A stretch of 9,502 nucleotides of DNA. It comes from Flavobacteriales bacterium (GTDB lineage Bacteria > Bacteroidota > Bacteroidia > Flavobacteriales_D > SKUL01). How positions within the stretch are numbered: the first letter of the stretch is position 1; each line of letters starts with the position of its first letter. Positions 6,354-9,502 of this stretch are shown piece after piece. The stretch lies in contig SKUL01000093.1 of NCBI GenBank assembly GCA_007129985.1, positions 1 through 9,502 of the forward strand. Reading direction: 5' to 3'. The notes beneath the pieces were generated by a model that worked only from the letters and a program-made list of their open reading frames with translations, was not told the DNA's origin and did no database searches. A program made the position numbers and the translations under genes.

Positions 6354-6900
6354 TGGGGGCGAAAACTCAAAGGAGATTGCTCTGGTACACCAGGGTAAAG
6401 GGCTAACCTGGTCAAATTTCTTTTTGAGAGGTAGCGGTCGTTTCCTTGTACGTATTTCATGCTTTGAAGATCGCCATTTATTCAGCGCAATAACCGTCCT
6501 TCACATGAAAGTTATCAAGAATCTATGTGTGGGAAAGTGGGTTGTGAGACAGTCTGACGGCAATCATCTAGTCATCCGAGTTGGTTTTGGTTCATTTCCA
6601 AGAATACCTCTTTCAGCATCTCCCTCCAAGCAATTTCACGCCATTGTGGAAAACTTTTAAAAACAAACAACTCAACTACAAGCCAAAGCCGTACTCCCGT
6701 TCAACCCTACACACCCTTACTTTGTAGGCGCGGTACTACTTTTTGCGGCTGGAGATAAAAGCTAAAACACTATTTTCCCAGAAACTTCCAATGCATATCG
6801 GTTTGAGGGCTGAGGCTTTGCCCGCTAAGGGACGCGCGCACACGAGCAAGGGGTAGGGTGTTGTTCTGCATTACGGCGTCGTGAAAGTCTTTTCGCTCAC
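6354..6900. other. Gene-free stretch
   Basis: I find no credible gene on either strand. An open frame to 6660 on the plus strand overlaps the barrel gene out of frame and has no signal, domain or protein-like composition. A short palindrome CTGGTACACCAG is at about 6381-6392, with no T-run after it, so it is not a convincing terminator. Bases 6821-6854 resemble the right half of repeat D. The last bases lead into the antiporter remnant. Confidence 0.6.
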
Positions 6901-7134
6901 ACTGCCCTGCTCTACCAGCTCCTGCCTGAGCTGCATAAACTGCCAGCCCCCCGCGGACGCATTGCAGTGGCCATTCTCATCTTTCAGGATTTGATTGTGG
7001 TACCCATGATGCTGGTGGCCCCGTTGATGCCCGGCAACGCCGAAAACGTATGGGTAGATTTGGGCATCATGAGCCTGAAGGTCGCACTGGTGTTGGCACT
7101 TGACATTTTGTTTGCCCGATATGTGGTGCCCCCG
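6901..7134 (+). pseudogene. Remnant of a CPA2 (KefB-type) cation/proton antiporter
   Basis: The translation is about 78 codons, from TALLYQLLPEL to ILFARYVVPP. It contains the family signature GRIAVAILIFQDLIVVPMML, then PGNAEN and a hydrophobic helix KVALVLALDILFA. In intact members this is the middle of the membrane domain of a protein of roughly 400-650 residues. Here nothing before or after it is recognisable. There is no start codon or upstream membrane helices, and after VVPP the frame runs through non-family sequence. It is therefore a relic of a deletion or insertion and not a working transporter. The conserved FQD is retained and no stop lies inside the fragment, so the decay is fairly recent or occurred by large truncation. 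Confidence 0.8.
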
Positions 7135-7292
7135 GCTCGAAATCAACCAATAGTCGCTGAAGGCGAAAAAAAACATGCTTCACGGGCACACAAGCTCACT
7201 CACCCCGAACCCTCCCAGCTAATGCCAACCATACCGATTAACCCCTCAATACCAATACGAAGCACAACCACCAAAAAAGGCATCAAAAAGGC

Positions 7293-7300
7293 TATCTTTG
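7293..7300 (+). promoter_or_regulatory. -7 box of the Fic gene
   Basis: TATCTTTG matches the TAnnTTTG consensus perfectly and lies 25 bases before the ATG. I see no clear -33 TTTG at the expected distance. Bases 7135-7292 upstream contain only the run-out of the antiporter remnant frame and no other feature. Confidence 0.55.
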
Positions 7301-7325
7301 GAACAGTATCAAAAAATGATGCCGG

Positions 7326-8108
7326 ATGGATTTTAAAATACTCACTTCTGAACTGCTCGACCCGTACAGAGCAGCGTTAACGAAATCTCCGCTCGAAAAA
7401 CTTGAGAAAATCAAAAAGTTTGACATGCCTGTTGACTATTTCGAGTTTTATAAATCTGTATCATCCGTTTACTCATCGCGCATAGAAGGAGAAGACATCG
7501 AATTCGATAGCTTTTTCAAACACAAATTCATGGGTGTTCAGTTTAAACCTGACTACACTCGCAAAGCGGATGATTTATACGCAGCCTATGACTTTATTGA
7601 CGACCATGAAATTAGCCTGAAAAACGTCCGGAAAGCACATTCAATCATAACTTCAAATATTCTTCCCGAAAGCCAGCAAGGATTGATACGGACAAATCCG
7701 ATGTTCGTGATTAACAGCGATGACAAGTTGGAATACGTTGCCGCAGAACCAAGCATTGTGCAAACGGAGATTGAAAAGCTTTTTGACGATATTGACCTCC
7801 TCCTTGCCAGAGAATTAGATGCGTATGAAATTTTTTATTTCGCAGCCTTGATTCACCTTGTGTTCGTGAAAATTCACCCTTTTCAGGACGGCAACGGACG
7901 AACCGCAAGATTGCTTGAAAAGTGGTTTTTACAACAGAAAATTGGTCAAAAAGCAGCGGCGGTGCAGCTTGAGAAAAATTACTACCTCAACGTCAAAGAC
8001 TACTACAACAATATCAGAAAACTCGGCCTTGAATATCACGAACTTGACTACGCAAAAAGTCTTGATTTTCTGCTAATGACAGTAAACGGAATTGAAACGG
8101 AAGAATAG
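7326..8108 (+). CDS. Fic family protein (predicted AMP-transferase), with its own inhibitory motif
   Basis: This encodes 260 residues. The Fic active-site loop is HPFQDGNGRTAR at 184-195. H184 is the catalytic base, D188 the metal ligand and the GNGR stretch binds phosphate, all intact. Such enzymes usually move AMP from ATP to a hydroxyl of a target protein. An N-terminal motif S50-SRI-E54-G55 matches the inhibitory pattern (S/T)xxxE(G/N), so this looks like the class in which the same chain restrains itself. That fits the absence of a separate small antitoxin next to it. No DNA-binding domain follows the Fic core; the C-terminus is a short helical tail ending GIETEE. The target is unknown. 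The ATG at 7326 is preferred because nearby upstream ATGs (7316, 7319) are out of frame and the -7 box fits. It is followed after 90 bases by a toxin-antitoxin pair. Confidence 0.93.
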   Translation: MDFKILTSELLDPYRAALTKSPLEKLEKIKKFDMPVDYFEFYKSVSSVYSSRIEGEDIEFDSFFKHKFMGVQFKPDYTRKADDLYAAYDFIDDHEISLKNVRKAHSIITSNILPESQQGLIRTNPMFVINSDDKLEYVAAEPSIVQTEIEKLFDDIDLLLARELDAYEIFYFAALIHLVFVKIHPFQDGNGRTARLLEKWFLQQKIGQKAAAVQLEKNYYLNVKDYYNNIRKLGLEYHELDYAKSLDFLLMTVNGIETEE

Positions 8109-8176
8109 CTGATACCCCCGTACCCGGCTAGTTCTGCTTTCCTCCTGTGCCTCGCGCGTATTGACTCCAATTTCCG

Positions 8177-8184
8177 TATCTTTC
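8177..8184 (+). promoter_or_regulatory. Possible -7 box of the toxin-antitoxin operon
   Basis: TATCTTTC matches TAnnTTTG at all but the last base and lies 15 bases before the antitoxin ATG. A TTG at 8161 is only 13 bases upstream, shorter than usual, so the -33 element is uncertain. Confidence 0.35.
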
Positions 8185-8198
8185 AGAAAATTTCAATC

Positions 8199-8429
8199 AT
8201 GGACGCCCTTAAATTGAAATCCGATTTACACAAACTGATAGATGAAGTTCAGAATGCTCAACTACTGCAAGTTGTGTATGATTTCCTGAAGTCGGGAAAC
8301 CGGCAACATAGCGGCTCTATGTGGAATGAGCTCAGCGCCAAGCAGCGCGAGGAGGTTTTTATGGCGTTTGAGGAATCAGAAAACGAATACAACCTGGTGA
8401 AAGGAAAAGACGCTTTTAAGTCGTCGTAA
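8199..8429 (+). CDS. Antitoxin of a type II toxin-antitoxin pair
   Basis: This encodes 76 residues, mostly helical and charged (MDALKLKSDLHKLIDEVQNAQLLQVVYDFL, then SAKQREEVFMAFEESENEYN). This layout is typical of the short Bacteroidota addiction-module antitoxins encoded before RelE/ParE toxins: an N-terminal helix pair, a variable linker, and a C-terminal helix that would wrap the toxin. Its stop overlaps the toxin start by one base (TAATG), which implies translational coupling. Assignment rests more on size, order and coupling than on a conserved motif. Such antitoxins often repress their own operon, but I see no clear operator palindrome here. Confidence 0.75.
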   Translation: MDALKLKSDLHKLIDEVQNAQLLQVVYDFLKSGNRQHSGSMWNELSAKQREEVFMAFEESENEYNLVKGKDAFKSS

Positions 8430-8719
8430 TGGAGGTTTTTCTTACCAAGCGGGCGCAAGCCAATCTTGTCAAAATCAGAGATAAGATAAGAAAAGACTGG
8501 GGAACAAAGGCCTCAAAGGCGTTTGAAAACAGAGTGCTTGACTTTTTTGTTGTGCTGGCGGCTTTTCCCAAAATCGGTTCTCTCGAGGAAGAGGAAAAAG
8601 AAATATTTGGCTTTCAACTGTCTTCACAAACACGCGTGTTCTATCGGCTCAGTAAACACCGGATAATCATTCTCAATTTTTTCGAGGTGAGGCAACACCC
8701 TGACAAAAAGTTGAAATGA
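8429..8719 (+). CDS. RelE/ParE superfamily toxin
   Basis: This encodes 96 residues with the expected family length and order. It has a first strand MEVFLTKRAQ, a helix pair LVKIRDKIRKDWGTKASKAFENRVLDFFVVL, then AAFPKIGSLEEE, and a sheet with F-x-L-S-S-Q-T-R-V-F-Y-R-L, RIIILNFFEVRQHPDK. R71, the YR pair and the RQ-P ending are where this fold keeps its basic functional residues. RelE members cut mRNA on the ribosome and ParE members poison gyrase; the sequence alone does not decide between them. It is downstream of and coupled to its antitoxin. Bases 8720-8809 hold no further gene. Confidence 0.85.
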   Translation: MEVFLTKRAQANLVKIRDKIRKDWGTKASKAFENRVLDFFVVLAAFPKIGSLEEEEKEIFGFQLSSQTRVFYRLSKHRIIILNFFEVRQHPDKKLK

Positions 8720-8809
8720 AGTTAAAAGCGACTACGTATACCTGAACCGGATTGATGGAGACTGGGCAGGTAGATTTGTTTTTTGATGTGCCAATGGCAA
8801 TGTCATCAC

Positions 8810-9502
8810 CTATTCACCCGAACCCTCCGCCTCTTTCTCCTGCATCTTTTGATAACGCTGCATTTCGTTGGTGCCACTGCCAAACTCGCGCTGCTTGTAA
8901 AGCTTAAAGCGCGAGGGCTGCGAACGACGTGGCCATGCGTTGTTGCTCAAATCAGCGTCTGCCGTTTCGAGGTGGGGGTCGAGCATAATGGAAACCGCTT
9001 CCTTGTCGGTGATAAATACCTTGGTGACCTTCTCGGTGTTCTTTCGCCAGATTTCTGCCGGAATGTGCCGAATTTCTTTGCTTCCATCGGCATACTCAAA
9101 CTCAATAATAAGTGGCATCACCAAACCGCCAATGTTGCGAAAAGTGATTTCGTAAAACTGCTGTCCCGATTGCAAACGCGCAAGTTCTTCGTCGCTCAGG
9201 GATTCTATGTAGCGCTCATAAGCCACCTCACTGTGCTTGGCAAAGGCTTCGTGGCGGTCAAAGTCCGAGTAGAAATCACGCAGACTTGAATCTCTGTCGG
9301 CCAGCCGCTGTGGCATTTCCTCGCGGTTGCGGATTTCGCTGATATGTTCGCGTTCATTGGCTTTCTGCTCTTCGCGCCAGGCCTTGATATCCTCGGGGTT
9401 GCGGGTGTTGATTTGAAACCAGCGAACGTTCTCGATGGAAATATCCACATGGTCGGTGGTAAAGAACCAACCTCGCCAGAACCAGTCTAAATCCACGCCC
9501 GA
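8810..9502 (-). CDS. M1 family metallopeptidase, C-terminal part (5' end beyond window)
   Basis: The frame is open at the right edge and ends at the TAG at 8810-8812, giving 230 residues. The first visible residues, SGVDLDWFWRGWFFTTDHVDI, are the conserved end of the catalytic and helical region in large Bacteroidota M1 peptidases. A GTG in this stretch is not the real start. A charged helical insert follows (about residues 40-115), then a beta-sandwich-like tail with FYEITFRNIGGLVMPLIIEFEYADGS, HIPAEIWRKNTEKV and a closing LDPHLETADADLSNNAWPRR, all usual for this group. The zinc site (HExxH and downstream E) lies outside the window, so activity cannot be judged. These enzymes remove N-terminal residues from peptides and are commonly exported. 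It is convergent with the toxin-antitoxin operon, with about 90 bases between them and no clear terminator. Confidence 0.85.
   Translation of the reverse strand, partial: SGVDLDWFWRGWFFTTDHVDISIENVRWFQINTRNPEDIKAWREEQKANEREHISEIRNREEMPQRLADRDSSLRDFYSDFDRHEAFAKHSEVAYERYIESLSDEELARLQSGQQFYEITFRNIGGLVMPLIIEFEYADGSKEIRHIPAEIWRKNTEKVTKVFITDKEAVSIMLDPHLETADADLSNNAWPRRSQPSRFKLYKQREFGSGTNEMQRYQKMQEKEAEGSGE

Noticed and set aside
6250..6660. 136-codon plus-strand open frame after the barrel gene
   Set aside because: It overlaps the barrel gene out of frame and shows no domain, signal or protein-like pattern.
7251..7263. Thirteen-base match ACCAATACGAAGC to repeats B and C
   Set aside because: A match this short is expected about once by chance in a window of this size, and the flanks do not align.
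8783..9289. Plus-strand open frame opposite the M1 peptidase
   Set aside because: The minus-strand frame carries clear M1 family motifs; the plus frame does not resemble any protein.

Overview
The window looks like chromosomal accessory DNA from a Bacteroidota bacterium, probably Flavobacteriales-like (inference). Several starts lack a Shine-Dalgarno sequence. Three genes have TAnnTTTG-type -7 boxes upstream. The gene content also fits the phylum: an M1 peptidase C-terminus with a GVDLDWFWRGWFF motif, a TPR plus class III cyclase receptor, secreted proteins ending in aromatic beta-strands, and a DUF1016 nuclease.

Layout. Positions 1-840 (-) hold most of a DUF1016/YhcG-type PD-(D/E)XK nuclease that runs off the left edge. 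Positions 841-3255 carry two small exported proteins of unknown function (1335-1871 and 2163-2879, both -), set in composite non-coding repeats called A (951-1202), B (1911-2154) and C (2928-3132). Positions 3256-5400 (-) encode a large membrane receptor: signal peptide, TPR array, one membrane segment and an intact adenylate cyclase domain. A further repeat copy, D (5465-5558), lies between it and a divergent outer-membrane beta-barrel-like protein (5667-6353, +). Positions 6354-7325 hold no intact gene, only a remnant of a CPA2/KefB-type cation/proton antiporter (6901-7134). On the + strand follow a Fic AMP-transferase-like protein (7326-8108) and a two-gene RelE/ParE-type toxin-antitoxin operon (8199-8719). 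The right edge is the C-terminal part of an M1 metallopeptidase (8810-9502, -).

The most interesting structure is the repeat family. B and C are about 96% identical over 205 bases and bracket the AT-rich gene 2163-2879 like a cassette. All four copies share a short core at a similar place upstream of each of the four leftmost minus-strand genes, and on that strand the core resembles a Bacteroidota promoter. Copies A and D share a small hairpin with a compensatory base change. In A this element is joined directly to a fragment of a paralogue of the beta-barrel gene, as if A were a collapsed duplicate of the D-to-barrel locus. The nuclease gene also carries a near-perfect 19-nt palindrome twice, in the same reading frame. 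Fic, toxin-antitoxin, nuclease, decayed antiporter and repeats together suggest a region of gene turnover rather than one pathway.
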